Source: Haemophilus sputorum CCUG 13788
GTDB lineage: Bacteria; Pseudomonadota; Gammaproteobacteria; Enterobacterales; Pasteurellaceae
DNA: 64,000 bases
Reading direction: 5' to 3'
Assembly: GCF_000238795.1 (NCBI RefSeq)
Contig: NZ_AFNK01000031.1
Location: 124,001 to 188,000 of the forward strand
Shown here in pieces: positions 28,089 through 37,301 of this stretch; position 1 is the stretch's first letter; every line of letters starts with the position of its first letter. Below the pieces are notes generated by a model, which saw only the letters and a list, made by a program, of their open reading frames with translations, did no database searches and was not told the DNA's origin. The position numbers were made by a program, and so were the translations under genes.

Positions 28089-29330
28089 ATGATGAATAAC
28101 GGTTTTAGAATGAAACATTATTTAGATGAATTAGCCCAAACTTCCCAGCGGATCTTGCTTTTGCAAGGGCCAATCGGCCATTTTTTTGCCGATCTTTCTG
28201 CTTGGTTAGTGGGACAAGGAAAAACCGTTTATAAAATCAATTTTAACGGTGGCGATGAGCATTTTTATCCGTCATCGATTGAAAACACGATTGCTTATCG
28301 TGGCTCAGTGAGTGAGTTCTACCCTTACCTGCAACTATTTTGCAAACAACACAATATTGATGCGATGGTTTGCTTTGGTGACAACCGTAAATACCACAAA
28401 ATCGCAAAAAAAATATCACAAGATGAACAGATTCCATTTTGGGTGTTTGAAGAAGGCTATTTCCGTCCTGATTACGTGACACTCGAAAAACAAGGGGTTA
28501 ATGCGTTCTCTCCTCTTCCTCGCCAGGCAGACTTCTATCTTGAGCAAGCCGAAAATTTACCTGAGCCAGCAGTACCACTTAAATTAGCCAAAGGTTTTTT
28601 ACCAATGGCAAAAGTGGCAATAGCTTATTATACCAAAGCTTACTTTGGGCGAGATAATTACCCAAAATATCAACATCACCGCATTCTGAATCTGAAATAT
28701 TATATAAAACTCTGGGTGACATCAGGCATCAAGCGCGCTTGTTATTACTTGCGTGATCGTACCTTTGCAAGAAAAGTCAACCGAGGGAAATTAGGTAATT
28801 TCTTTGTTGTGCCATTGCAAGTTTATGATGACAGCCAAGTGAAAGTACATTGTGATTTCAACAGTGTCGGCGCATTCTTGCGTGAAGTATTGCAATCTTT
28901 TGCAGAATCGGCCCCAAGCAATCTCAATCTAGTCATTAAGCATCACCCAATGGATAGAGGTTTTATTCATTATGATCCCGTTATTCAAGAATTTGAAAGC
29001 CGCTATCCGCACTTAAAAGGGCGATTATTCTATGTGCATGATGTACCACTGCCCGTTCTGCTTCGTCGCGGTAAAGGCATGGTAACGCTGAACAGCACAA
29101 GTGGTATTTCAGCATTATTACATGGTATGCCCGTTATAACACTTGGACGCGCTAATTATCATTTTGAAGGTCTCACACACCAAGGGGATTTAGCTTCATT
29201 TTGGCAAAATCCAACCGAGCCAGATATGCAACTGTTTGAGGCTTACCGCAAATATCATCTCAATAAAACCATGATTAATGGTAGTTTCTATAATCGAGTG
29301 ATATTGAGATGCCCATATAACCCATACTAA
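28089..29330 (+). CDS. hcsB: Capsule lipid-linker Kdo transferase HcsB (KpsS/LipB family)
   Basis: Adds the first Kdo to the phospholipid acceptor; partner of HcsA. The protein has 413 aa, or 406 if translation starts at 28110 (MKHYLDELAQ). Seen are LLLQGPIGHFFADLSAWL at the start, FEEGYFRPDYVTLE, VVPLQVYDDSQVKVH and IKHHPMDRG plus TLNSTSGISALLHGMPV, the KpsS signature. It is 29 bp downstream of hcsA in the same transcript and ends the capsule locus. The C-terminus (RCPYNPY) is ordinary for the family. Confidence 0.94.
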   Translation: MMNNGFRMKHYLDELAQTSQRILLLQGPIGHFFADLSAWLVGQGKTVYKINFNGGDEHFYPSSIENTIAYRGSVSEFYPYLQLFCKQHNIDAMVCFGDNRKYHKIAKKISQDEQIPFWVFEEGYFRPDYVTLEKQGVNAFSPLPRQADFYLEQAENLPEPAVPLKLAKGFLPMAKVAIAYYTKAYFGRDNYPKYQHHRILNLKYYIKLWVTSGIKRACYYLRDRTFARKVNRGKLGNFFVVPLQVYDDSQVKVHCDFNSVGAFLREVLQSFAESAPSNLNLVIKHHPMDRGFIHYDPVIQEFESRYPHLKGRLFYVHDVPLPVLLRRGKGMVTLNSTSGISALLHGMPVITLGRANYHFEGLTHQGDLASFWQNPTEPDMQLFEAYRKYHLNKTMINGSFYNRVILRCPYNPY

Positions 29331-29394
29331 AGCGGTCTAATTTTGCTGAGACTTTGCAAATTTTTCGAGAAATTTAACCGCTTGTATTAAGTCA

Positions 29395-29421
29395 TAAAAA
29401 AACCGCCTTTCGGCGGTTTTT
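29395..29421. terminator. Bidirectional terminator between capsule locus and fumC
   Basis: AAAAAAACCGCC, TTTC, GGCGGTTTTTT hairpin with A and T runs on both sides. Just upstream (about 29330-29388) is a pair of oppositely directed uptake cores. Confidence 0.9.
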
Positions 29422-29434
29422 TATTATGAGGCAA

Positions 29435-30829
29435 TTATTTCAAGCTGCCTACCATATCTTCTGGACGAACCCATTCATCAAATTGTTCAGCGGTTAATAA
29501 TCCTAAGTTAATCGCTTCTTCTTTTAAGGTTGTGCCATTTTTATGCGCAGTTTTCGCAATTTTCGCTGCATTTTCATAGCCGATGTGCGTATTTAACGCA
29601 GTGACTAACATTAATGAGTTTTCTAACTGTTGTTTGATGCGTGGATAATTCGGCTCAATACCTACTGCACAATGCTCATCAAATGAAATTGCGGCATCTG
29701 CTAATAATTGTGCAGATTGTAAGAAGTTCGCAATCATCACTGGGTTATATACGTTTAATTGGAAATGACCTTGTGAACCCACAAATGAAATCGTAGTATC
29801 GTTACCTAACACTTGTGAGCAAACCATGGTCATCGCTTCACATTGCGTTGGGTTAACTTTACCCGGCATAATTGATGAACCAGGTTCATTTTCTGGGATT
29901 AAAATCTCACCAATACCTGAACGAGGGCCTGAAGCCAATAGACGAATGTCATTAGCAATTTTGTATAGGCTAACGGCTAATTGTTTTAACGCACCGTGCG
30001 TTTCCACAATTGCATCATGGGCGGCAAGCGCTTCGAATTTATTATCAGCAGTCACAAATGGTAGCTTAGTGAATTGAGCAATGTATTCTGCCACTTTCAC
30101 ATCATAGCCTTTCGGCGTATTCAAACCTGTACCCACGGCTGTACCACCTAATGCTAATTGACGTAAGTGCGGTAAGGTGTTTTTCAATGCAATTAAACCA
30201 AAGTGTAATTGTGCTGCATAAGCTGAGAACTCTTGACCTAATGTTAATGGTGTTGCATCCATTAAGTGCGTACGACCAATTTTTACGACATCTTTGAAAG
30301 CTTCAGATTTTGCTGCGAAAGTTTTTTGTAAGCGCTCAATTGCAGGAATAGTGGTTTCAACCACTTTTTTGTATGCAGCAATATGCATTGCTGTTGGGAA
30401 AGTATCGTTAGAAGATTGTGATTTATTCACATCATCATTCGGGTGAATAATAGATTTTTCACCTAATTTTCCACCGTGCAATACATGTGCACGATTCGCA
30501 ACCACTTCATTCACATTCATGTTTGATTGTGTGCCTGAACCGGTTTGCCAAATCACTAACGGGAATTGATCATCAAGTTTATTGGCAAGAATTTCATCAC
30601 AAGCTTGCGCAATCAGATCGCGTTTTTCTGCCGATAACACACCTAAATCATGGTTAGCAAACGCAGCTGCTTTTTTCAAATAACCGAAAGCCTCAATAAT
30701 TTCATGTGGCATAGATGCTGCTGGCCCGATTTTGAAGTTATTACGTGAACGTTCAGTTTGCGCTGCCCAGTATTTATCTGCTGGTACTTTTACTTCGCCC
30801 ATAGTGTCTTTTTCAATACGAAATTCCAT
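29435..30829 (-). CDS. fumC: Fumarate hydratase class II
   Basis: Interconverts fumarate and malate; iron-independent, oxygen-stable enzyme. The protein has 464 aa. Seen are [33 protein letters not shown] with the catalytic residues, [16 protein letters not shown], and the fumarase/aspartase superfamily signature [11 protein letters not shown]. Pasteurellaceae with an incomplete TCA cycle use fumarase in the reductive branch toward succinate. Single gene, divergent from cyuA; a CRP-like site lies between them. Confidence 0.97.
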   Translation of the reverse strand: MEFRIEKDTMGEVKVPADKYWAAQTERSRNNFKIGPAASMPHEIIEAFGYLKKAAAFANHDLGVLSAEKRDLIAQACDEILANKLDDQFPLVIWQTGSGTQSNMNVNEVVANRAHVLHGGKLGEKSIIHPNDDVNKSQSSNDTFPTAMHIAAYKKVVETTIPAIERLQKTFAAKSEAFKDVVKIGRTHLMDATPLTLGQEFSAYAAQLHFGLIALKNTLPHLRQLALGGTAVGTGLNTPKGYDVKVAEYIAQFTKLPFVTADNKFEALAAHDAIVETHGALKQLAVSLYKIANDIRLLASGPRSGIGEILIPENEPGSSIMPGKVNPTQCEAMTMVCSQVLGNDTTISFVGSQGHFQLNVYNPVMIANFLQSAQLLADAAISFDEHCAVGIEPNYPRIKQQLENSLMLVTALNTHIGYENAAKIAKTAHKNGTTLKEEAINLGLLTAEQFDEWVRPEDMVGSLK

Positions 30830-30936
30830 AAAATACTCCGTTAGTGGTGAACAAGAAAAACAACAATGTTTGATGTTTCGATCGGGTTTTATAGTACCTA
30901 TTTAGGTCTATTCTAGCCATGTTTTTCTCTTGGTTT

Positions 30937-30952
30937 TATGATGTAGATCACA
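30937..30952. promoter_or_regulatory. Candidate CRP site between fumC and cyuA
   Basis: TATGA-TGTAGA-TCACA fits TGTGA-N6-TCACA with one mismatch in the core and has T/A flanks. It is about 105 bp from the fumC start and 140 bp from cyuA. Regulation of either gene is inference. Confidence 0.45.
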
Positions 30953-31093
30953 AAATCTTTCCAGGAGCCTATCTGGTTTCAGCACACTTTTTCATGCTCC
31001 AATTGGGTATAGTAGTTAATCATAATGATAAAAAACGATACAATATGCCCCATTTTATAAAATACAGTTTATTTTTTAGATTAGAAAAAAGTG

Positions 31094-32392
31094 ATGAGAA
31101 CCTTTGACCCGACTATTGAACAAAATATTTTACGTATCGTACAAGAAGAAGTTGTACCCGCATTGGGTTGTACTGAACCCATTTCTTTAGCGCTCGCCTC
31201 TGCAACCGCGCGCCATTATTTAGGTAAATTACCTGAACGAATTGAAGCGAAAGTGTCCTCAAACTTAATGAAAAATGGAATGGGCGTTACCGTGCCAAAT
31301 ACGGGCACGGTTGGTCTTCCAATGGCAGCAGCCATAGGCGCTATTGGAGGCGATCATCAGGCAGGTTTAGAGGTATTAAAAGCGATCTCAGCAGAACAAG
31401 TTGCGCTTGCAAAAGCGATGCTCAACCAAAATCTGGTTAACGTCACTATTTCTGATACTGAACATATTTTGTATTCTGAAGCAACGCTATTTGCAGCGAA
31501 TGATAGCGTAACGGTTCGCATCGCCGCTCATCACACCAACGTTATTTATATTGAGAAAAACGGAGAAGTTCTGTTTTCCGTGCCTTGCTTAGTCGATAAC
31601 GGTAATGCGCTTTCTGTGTTTTCAGAACTCACAGCCAAAGATATGTATGATTTCTCACTGTGGGTTGATTTAGAGAAAATTCGTTTTATCCAACGTGCCG
31701 CGGAACTGAATTCTGCCCTTTCACAAGAAGGCTTACGAGTCGATTACGGCTTACATATTGGACGAACCTTGCAAAAGCAAATTGGGCGAGGGTTGATTAG
31801 TGATGATTTGCTTAACCGCATTGTGATTGAAACCACTGCAGCGAGTGATGCTCGAATGGGCGGCGCCAATTTACCAGCCATGAGTAATTCAGGTTCAGGC
31901 AACCAAGGCATTACTGCCACGATGCCGGTAGTGGTGGTCGCTCGCCATATCAACGCCAGTGAAGAACAGCTTATTCGCGCCCTATTCCTTTCGCATTTAA
32001 TGGCGATTTATATTCACAGTAAACTACCTAAACTCTCAGCTCTCTGTGCGGTAACTACTGCGGCAATGGGCAGTTGTGCAGGTGTGGCATGGTTGCTGAC
32101 CGAGAGTTTTGATGCAATCAGTATGGCAATCAGCAGTATGATCGGCGACATCAGTGGCATCATCTGCGATGGTGCGGCAAACAGCTGTGCAATGAAGGTT
32201 TCTACCAGTGTAACTTCCAGCTATAAATCGATTTTAATGGCATTAGATAATACGCAGGTAACAGGTAATGAGGGGATTGTGGAACACCAAATCGACCGTT
32301 CGATCAACAATCTTTGTGCGATAGCCAGTCGAAGTATGCAGTATACGGATAGACAAGTGATTGAAATAATGGTGAGTAAGCCGAAAAGCTAA
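31094..32392 (+). CDS. cyuA: L-cysteine desulfidase / serine dehydratase-like protein (CyuA/YhaM, UPF0597)
   Basis: Iron-sulphur enzyme family that degrades L-cysteine to pyruvate, ammonia and sulphide under anaerobic conditions. Length 432 aa from ATG 31094 (an overlapping GTG at 31091 is possible). Seen are [15 protein letters not shown] at the N-terminus, [17 protein letters not shown] in the middle and [19 protein letters not shown] near the end; the conserved cysteines in these motifs likely bind the cluster. No transporter or regulator gene (cyuP/cyuR) is adjacent. Substrate assignment follows the E. coli homologue. Confidence 0.88.
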   Translation: MRTFDPTIEQNILRIVQEEVVPALGCTEPISLALASATARHYLGKLPERIEAKVSSNLMKNGMGVTVPNTGTVGLPMAAAIGAIGGDHQAGLEVLKAISAEQVALAKAMLNQNLVNVTISDTEHILYSEATLFAANDSVTVRIAAHHTNVIYIEKNGEVLFSVPCLVDNGNALSVFSELTAKDMYDFSLWVDLEKIRFIQRAAELNSALSQEGLRVDYGLHIGRTLQKQIGRGLISDDLLNRIVIETTAASDARMGGANLPAMSNSGSGNQGITATMPVVVVARHINASEEQLIRALFLSHLMAIYIHSKLPKLSALCAVTTAAMGSCAGVAWLLTESFDAISMAISSMIGDISGIICDGAANSCAMKVSTSVTSSYKSILMALDNTQVTGNEGIVEHQIDRSINNLCAIASRSMQYTDRQVIEIMVSKPKS

Positions 32393-32453
32393 AAATACAA
32401 GCGGTCAAAATCTGTAAATTTTTTGCAAGTTTTAACCACTTGGATTTTTAATA

Positions 32454-33380
32454 CTATTTAAAAATGTCTTTTATTTCATCTTCCGTTAAAACATATTTGG
32501 CATTAAGAATTTTAAAATCGTCTTTTTCTAGTTTTTTGAGTACTTGACTTTCTGAATTGAAAGATTTTATCCAAGTAAGTAACTCGCAATAAGAATAAGA
32601 ATTCTTATTTTGATTATACTCATCTTTAGCTAAGTAATATATAAGATAGAAGGCTCTTTTTTCTAGTGATATTAGTATTCCAGAAAAACATTTTTCTAGT
32701 AGTTCAGCGTCAAGATCTCTATTTCTCACACCTGCAGCAATAAATTCATAATAGTTTATTAAATATATTAAACTATCTAATGCTGAAATTATATTATCTA
32801 GTTTCTCATTTTTATCACATTCCTTTTTTAATAACTCTTGTTTTTTTCCTTTAGTATAATAATTTATAATTTCTTCATTTACGATTTTATCTGTTCCCAA
32901 ATATGTGCGTGCATTTAAAACATGATGATTGAAATCAGAGCTATTTCTTTGATTCATAACAACATTTAATGTATGACTTCTTCTAGATGTTGTCTTTGAG
33001 ATAATATCTTGAACCCACCATCCAGCAGCTACAAATATAGATGTGATAATAAATGAGAATACGGTTTGATAATCTTTTAAGATACATCCTGAATAGGCAG
33101 CAAATAATAATCCCAATACACTAATTTGAAATAACCAAAAAATATAGAACATTCCATTTCTAGTTTCTGGATGTTTTCTGACAATTTTATTATAAAGCCA
33201 AGCGGATATAGAAACAGAAAATAGCAATAAAGTGATACTATTTAAAAATGGTAAAGAAGTAATTTTTGCTAATATGAACTCTTTATTTAAATATGATATT
33301 ACTAAAAATAAAACAAATGTTGTCCCATATATAAAAAATCTTATTTTTTCAGATTTTAGTAATCTATCTAGAATGTACAT
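32454..33380 (-). CDS. DUF4760-like membrane protein, 308 aa
   Basis: Four hydrophobic segments fill residues about 15-130. A soluble C-terminal half follows, beginning SRRSHTLNVVMNQRNSS and containing YLINYYEFIAAGVRNRDLDAELL, the pattern I associate with DUF4760. Function unknown. The gene is markedly AT-rich compared with cyuA and hslU on either side and reads opposite to cyuA; this suggests later acquisition. A tiny ORF with a strong ribosome site and a hairpin lie just upstream, perhaps its leader. The family call is tentative. Confidence 0.6.
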   Translation of the reverse strand: MYILDRLLKSEKIRFFIYGTTFVLFLVISYLNKEFILAKITSLPFLNSITLLLFSVSISAWLYNKIVRKHPETRNGMFYIFWLFQISVLGLLFAAYSGCILKDYQTVFSFIITSIFVAAGWWVQDIISKTTSRRSHTLNVVMNQRNSSDFNHHVLNARTYLGTDKIVNEEIINYYTKGKKQELLKKECDKNEKLDNIISALDSLIYLINYYEFIAAGVRNRDLDAELLEKCFSGILISLEKRAFYLIYYLAKDEYNQNKNSYSYCELLTWIKSFNSESQVLKKLEKDDFKILNAKYVLTEDEIKDIFK

Positions 33381-33403
33381 TTTTAGTCCTTTAAATATGA
33401 AAA

Positions 33404-33427
33404 GAGGCTACATTAGAATGCAGCCCC
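33404..33427 (-). terminator. Hairpin upstream of the DUF4760 gene
   Basis: On the minus strand GGGGCTGCATT then CTAATGTAGCCTC followed by TTTT. The stem GGCTGCATT/AATGTAGCC has one mismatch. It sits between the tiny ORF (33448-33489) and the DUF4760 start (33380), so it could be an attenuator or a simple terminator. Confidence 0.5.
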
Positions 33428-33447
33428 TATAAACAAAATGCTTCAGC

Positions 33448-33489
33448 TTATTCAAAAGCACCGTGGCCAAAAATTACAATATTTTTCAT
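33448..33489 (-). CDS. Tiny ORF, 13 aa, with strong ribosome site
   Basis: MKNIVIFGHGAFE, preceded on the minus strand by TTAGGAGTTATTT, a near-ideal Shine-Dalgarno at good spacing. Followed by a terminator-like hairpin and then the DUF4760 gene. Could be a leader peptide, a very small toxic peptide or chance. No family recognised. Confidence 0.35.
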   Translation of the reverse strand: MKNIVIFGHGAFE

Positions 33490-33557
33490 AAATAACTCCT
33501 AAGTTAAGTAAATATGATTGAATACAATATACTCTTTTTGAGGAAAAGGCAACTATA

Positions 33558-34880
33558 TTATAGAATAAACCGACTCAAATCCTCATTCTCCACCACATCA
33601 TTTAATGCAGTTAAAACGTAATTTTCATCGATCACAATTTTCTCGCCACTGCGTTCATTTGCATCAAATGAAATACCGTCCATTAAGCGTTCTAATACCG
33701 TGTGTAAACGGCGGGCGCCGATGTTTTCGGTTTTTTCATTTACGCGGAAAGCAGATTCGGCAATTTTGCTAATACCATCTTGGGTAAATTCCACTTCTAC
33801 TCCTTCGGTTTTCATTAGCTCGCGATATTGTAGTGTCAAAGAAGCATTTGGCTCAGTTAAGATACGCTCAAAGTCATCTTTGGTAAGTGATTTGAGTTCT
33901 ACACGAATTGGTAGACGACCTTGTAATTCTGGCAATAAATCTGATGGGCGAGCTACTTGGAATGCGCCTGAACAGATAAAGAGAATATGGTCTGTTTTCA
34001 CCATACCATGCTTGGTGTTTACCGTTGAGCCTTCGATAATTGGTAGTAAATCACGCTGAACCCCTTCACGAGAGACATCACCACCTGAATGCTCACCTTT
34101 TTTGCAGATTTTATCGATCTCATCAATGAAGACGATGCCATGTTGTTCAACCGCTTCAATCGCTTGTTGCTTCAACTCTTCAGGATTGACTAATTTTGCT
34201 GCTTCTTCATCTAACATCACTTTTAACGCATCTTTGATTTTCATTTTGCGTTTTTTCGTTTTGTTTGGCGACATCCCTTCAAATAGAGATTGCAGCTGAG
34301 AAGTCATATCTTCCATGCCTGGCGGCGTCATAATTTCTACGCTCATTTGTGCCGCCACATCAATTTCGATCTCTTTGTCATCAAGTTGACCTTCACGTAA
34401 TTTTTTACGAAAAACTTGACGAGTTGAGGTGTTATCAGATTCTTGCACGTTACCCCACTGATCTTTTGCTGGTGGTAACAATACATCTAAAATACGATCT
34501 TCTGCTGCATCTTGTGCACGCATACGGTTTTTCTCGACCGCTTGCGATTTCACTAATTTGACTGCAACATCAGTTAAGTCTTTAATAATCGACTCCACTT
34601 CTTTACCCACGTAACCCACTTCGGTAAATTTTGTGGCTTCGACTTTGATAAATGGTGCATTGGCTAATTTTGCTAAACGGCGAGCAATTTCAGTTTTCCC
34701 CACGCCAGTTGGCCCGATCATTAAAATATTTTTTGGGGTCACTTCTTGGCGAAGCTCTTCTGGTAACTGCATACGGCGCCAGCGGTTACGTAATGCGATT
34801 GCCACTGCACGTTTAGCTTCTGTTTGTCCGATAATATGTGCGTCTAATTCAGAGACGATTTCACGAGGGGTCATTGACAT
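33558..34880 (-). CDS. hslU: HslU ATPase subunit of the HslVU protease
   Basis: AAA+ unfoldase that feeds proteins to the HslV peptidase. The protein has 440 aa. Seen are the N-terminal [17 protein letters not shown], Walker [10 protein letters not shown], the pore motif GYVGKEVE, the inserted I-domain with low-complexity [13 protein letters not shown], Walker [17 protein letters not shown] sensor 2 and the C-terminal DLSRFIL tail that docks into HslV. It is downstream of hslV with about 145 bp between, which contain one copy of the dispersed palindrome repeat. Confidence 0.98.
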   Translation of the reverse strand: MSMTPREIVSELDAHIIGQTEAKRAVAIALRNRWRRMQLPEELRQEVTPKNILMIGPTGVGKTEIARRLAKLANAPFIKVEATKFTEVGYVGKEVESIIKDLTDVAVKLVKSQAVEKNRMRAQDAAEDRILDVLLPPAKDQWGNVQESDNTSTRQVFRKKLREGQLDDKEIEIDVAAQMSVEIMTPPGMEDMTSQLQSLFEGMSPNKTKKRKMKIKDALKVMLDEEAAKLVNPEELKQQAIEAVEQHGIVFIDEIDKICKKGEHSGGDVSREGVQRDLLPIIEGSTVNTKHGMVKTDHILFICSGAFQVARPSDLLPELQGRLPIRVELKSLTKDDFERILTEPNASLTLQYRELMKTEGVEVEFTQDGISKIAESAFRVNEKTENIGARRLHTVLERLMDGISFDANERSGEKIVIDENYVLTALNDVVENEDLSRFIL

Positions 34881-34983
34881 AATTTATTCCTTGAAAAACG
34901 CCCCTATTTACTTATGAGGGGCTGGGGAAGATTTGTTACAAGCGATGATTTTTTCGCTAATATTTGCAAAGGGAAGATCGTTT

Positions 34984-35020
34984 CAAATCTCCCCTAACCC
35001 CTCTTTTCTAAAGAGGGGGA
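34984..35020. repeat. Dispersed palindrome element, full arm
   Basis: CAAATCTCCCCTAACCCCTC followed by TTTTCTAAAGAGGGGGA, the same arm as in the 3697-3858 element. It lies between hslU and hslV. A diverged copy in the other direction (about 34900-34935) precedes it. Confidence 0.75.
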
Positions 35021-35025
35021 CTTTT

Positions 35026-35547
35026 TTACACTTCTTCGATAACGTGATTGTGATTTGAGTAAATATCAATATCACCCGCAATTTTCAGTGCTTCTGCCAC
35101 AATTTCTTTCGCAGTCAGATTATTTTCTGTTCTTAATAAGGCTAATGCTGCCGATTTGGCATAGTTACCGCCAGAACCGATAGCTAATACATCAAATTCT
35201 GGCTCAATCACATCACCAGAACCTGAAACTAATAAAAAGTCTTCATGGTTAGCAACAATCATCATCGCTTCTAACTTGCGTAGTGAGCGTTCTGTGCGCC
35301 ACTCTTTTGCTAATTCAACGGCAGATTTCACTAAATGCCCTTGATGCAATTCTAATTTTTTCTCAAACAAATCACGCAAAATAAATGCATCAGCTGTTGA
35401 ACCTGCAAAGCCTGTGACGACTTTATCTTTGTATAAACGGCGGACTTTGCGCACTGTACCTTTTTCTACGCAATTACCTAAAGTTGCTTGGCCATCTCCA
35501 CCGATAGCAATTTTGCCATTTTTGCGAACGCATACGATCGTTGTCAT
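35026..35547 (-). CDS. hslV: HslV peptidase subunit
   Basis: Proteasome-like threonine peptidase forming a double ring with HslU, 173 aa. The start [20 protein letters not shown] shows the nucleophile Thr exposed after Met removal. The [22 protein letters not shown] segment with the conserved Lys/Arg and [14 protein letters not shown] complete the family pattern. First gene of the operon, with a heat-shock-type promoter ahead. Confidence 0.98.
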   Translation of the reverse strand: MTTIVCVRKNGKIAIGGDGQATLGNCVEKGTVRKVRRLYKDKVVTGFAGSTADAFILRDLFEKKLELHQGHLVKSAVELAKEWRTERSLRKLEAMMIVANHEDFLLVSGSGDVIEPEFDVLAIGSGGNYAKSAALALLRTENNLTAKEIVAEALKIAGDIDIYSNHNHVIEEV

Positions 35548-35582
35548 TTTTTATCCTTGGTTTTAAATAAAAACTGCCCTCT

Positions 35583-35611
35583 AGATTGGGGGATTTTTTC
35601 CGTTTTTCAAG
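35583..35611 (-). promoter_or_regulatory. Sigma-32-type promoter of hslVU
   Basis: Minus strand CTTGAAA (35605-35611), about 12-13 bp, then CCCCCAATCT (35583-35592). This matches the heat-shock consensus closely. It lies about 40 bp ahead of hslV. Confidence 0.75.
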
Positions 35612-35661
35612 AGAGCCGTTAAAATTAGTTTGCCCTGTATTTCATTTTTAGCATACAAAAA

Positions 35662-35677
35662 TGCGAATGCGATCACA
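35662..35677. promoter_or_regulatory. Candidate CRP site ahead of the PTS permease gene
   Basis: TGCGA-ATGCGA-TCACA within A- and T-rich flanks fits the CRP pattern with one core change. The left half TGCGA is the form found in competence-type (CRP-S) sites. About 58 bp upstream of the permease start. Confidence 0.55.
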
Positions 35678-35734
35678 TTTTTATCCCTTTAAATGGCGTA
35701 ATATTTCAAACATAACTCAATGGAGGGATACATT

Positions 35735-37228
35735 ATGTTTAAACAACTTCAACAGGTTGGCAAAGCCTTTATGTTGCCGATTGCCATTTTACCGGCAGCA
35801 GGTTTGTTATTAGGCATTGGCGGTGCGCTATCAAATAAAGCGACTATTCAAGCCTACCCAATGCTTGACCATCCAACATTACAAAACATTTTCCAAATTA
35901 TGTCGGCGGCAGGTAGTGTCGTTTTCGGCAATTTGGCATTATTACTCTGTATGGGGCTAGGCATTGGCTTGGCAAAACGGGATAAAGGCGTAGCAGCATT
36001 AGCCGCAGTGGTAGGTTACTTAATTATGACCGGCACAATTGCGGCACTAATTCCGTTATTTAATCCAGAAATTAAAAGCATTGATACCGGTGTGATTGGT
36101 GCGTTAGTGATGGGGTTGATTACTGTCAGCTTACATAACCGTTACCACAACATTCAATTACCGCAAATTCTAGGCTTCTTCGGTGGCTCTCGCTTTGTAC
36201 CAATTGTTACCGCCTTTGCTGCTATTTTTGTTGGTGTCTCCTTCTTTTTAATTTGGCCAACTTTCCAAGGTTGGTTAGTCACGTCAGGTCAGAAAATCGC
36301 ATCTCTCGGCGCATTCGGTACTTTTCTTTATGGTTTCTTAATGCGATTAAGTGGCGCGGTTGGTTTGCATCATATGATTTATCCGCTCTTCTGGTACGGC
36401 GAATTAGGCGGTACAGAAGTAGTGAATGGCGAAACCATTATTGGGGCACAAAAAATCTTCTTCGCACAATTAGCAGACCCAAACCATCAAGGCTTATTTA
36501 CTGAAGGAACACGTTTCTTTGCTGGCCGTTTTGATACCATGATGTTCGGTTTACCTGCTGCTTGTTTAGCCATGTATCACTGCGTACCAAAAGCACGCCG
36601 TAAAGCGATTGGCGGTTTATTCTTAGGTGCCGCATTAACTTCATTTATTACGGGTATTACCGAGCCAATCGAATTTATGTTCTTATTCGTTGCCCCTTGG
36701 CTTTATGTCTTCCACGCGTTTTTAGATGGGGTATCGTTCTACATTGCAGATATATTAAATATCTCGATTGGTAATACTTTCTCTGGCGGTTTCATTGACT
36801 TCTTGTTATTCGGTATCTTACAAGGCAATGAAAATACGAACTGGATTCTCGTCATTGTTGTAGGCATTTTCTGGGCGGCGCTCTACTACTTTAGCTTCCG
36901 TATCCTCATTACCAAATTTAATGTAATGACACCAGGCAGAGGCGATGAACAAGAAGAGGAATTAAGCCCGCAAACTACCTCACTCACTGAAAATGCTCAT
37001 GCGATTATTCAAGCCTTAGGCGGTGCAGAAAACATTGAGCATGTTGATGCTTGTATTACCCGTTTACGCGTTTCTGTTAAAGCAGTAGAAAAAGTCAATA
37101 AACCAACATTAAAAGCGCTTGGTGCAATTGATGTGCTAGAAGTTGGCGGTGGCGTACAAGCCATTTATGGTGCAAAAGCTGTGCTCTATAAGAGTGAAAT
37201 CAATCAGATTTTAGGCAAAGAAGACTAA
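35735..37228 (+). CDS. ptsG: PTS glucose-type permease, fused EIICB
   Basis: Membrane component that imports and phosphorylates a hexose, most likely glucose (maltose/glucose subfamily). Start at 35735 (MFKQLQQVGKAFMLP); the ribosome site GGAGGG lies inside the longer frame, so that start is rejected. Length 497 aa. EIIC (about 1-400) has GSVVFGNLALLLCMGLGIGLA, the GLHHMIYPLFWYGE region and the signature GITEPIEFMFLF. EIIB (about 415-497) has the phosphorylated cysteine in VDACITRLRV. No EIIA is attached, so Crr is presumably used. Specificity within the glucose/maltose/GlcNAc group is not certain. Confidence 0.85.
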   Translation: MFKQLQQVGKAFMLPIAILPAAGLLLGIGGALSNKATIQAYPMLDHPTLQNIFQIMSAAGSVVFGNLALLLCMGLGIGLAKRDKGVAALAAVVGYLIMTGTIAALIPLFNPEIKSIDTGVIGALVMGLITVSLHNRYHNIQLPQILGFFGGSRFVPIVTAFAAIFVGVSFFLIWPTFQGWLVTSGQKIASLGAFGTFLYGFLMRLSGAVGLHHMIYPLFWYGELGGTEVVNGETIIGAQKIFFAQLADPNHQGLFTEGTRFFAGRFDTMMFGLPAACLAMYHCVPKARRKAIGGLFLGAALTSFITGITEPIEFMFLFVAPWLYVFHAFLDGVSFYIADILNISIGNTFSGGFIDFLLFGILQGNENTNWILVIVVGIFWAALYYFSFRILITKFNVMTPGRGDEQEEELSPQTTSLTENAHAIIQALGGAENIEHVDACITRLRVSVKAVEKVNKPTLKALGAIDVLEVGGGVQAIYGAKAVLYKSEINQILGKED

Positions 37229-37230
37229 CA

Positions 37231-37258
37231 AGAATCCCCGCAAATGCGGGGATTTTTC
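37231..37258 (+). terminator. Terminator after ptsG
   Basis: AATCCCCGC, AAAT, GCGGGGATTTTT hairpin with T run on the plus strand. Confidence 0.9.
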
Positions 37259-37301
37259 CGTTTACAAGCGGTCAGATTTTTTCAATGTTTTACCAAATCG
37301 G

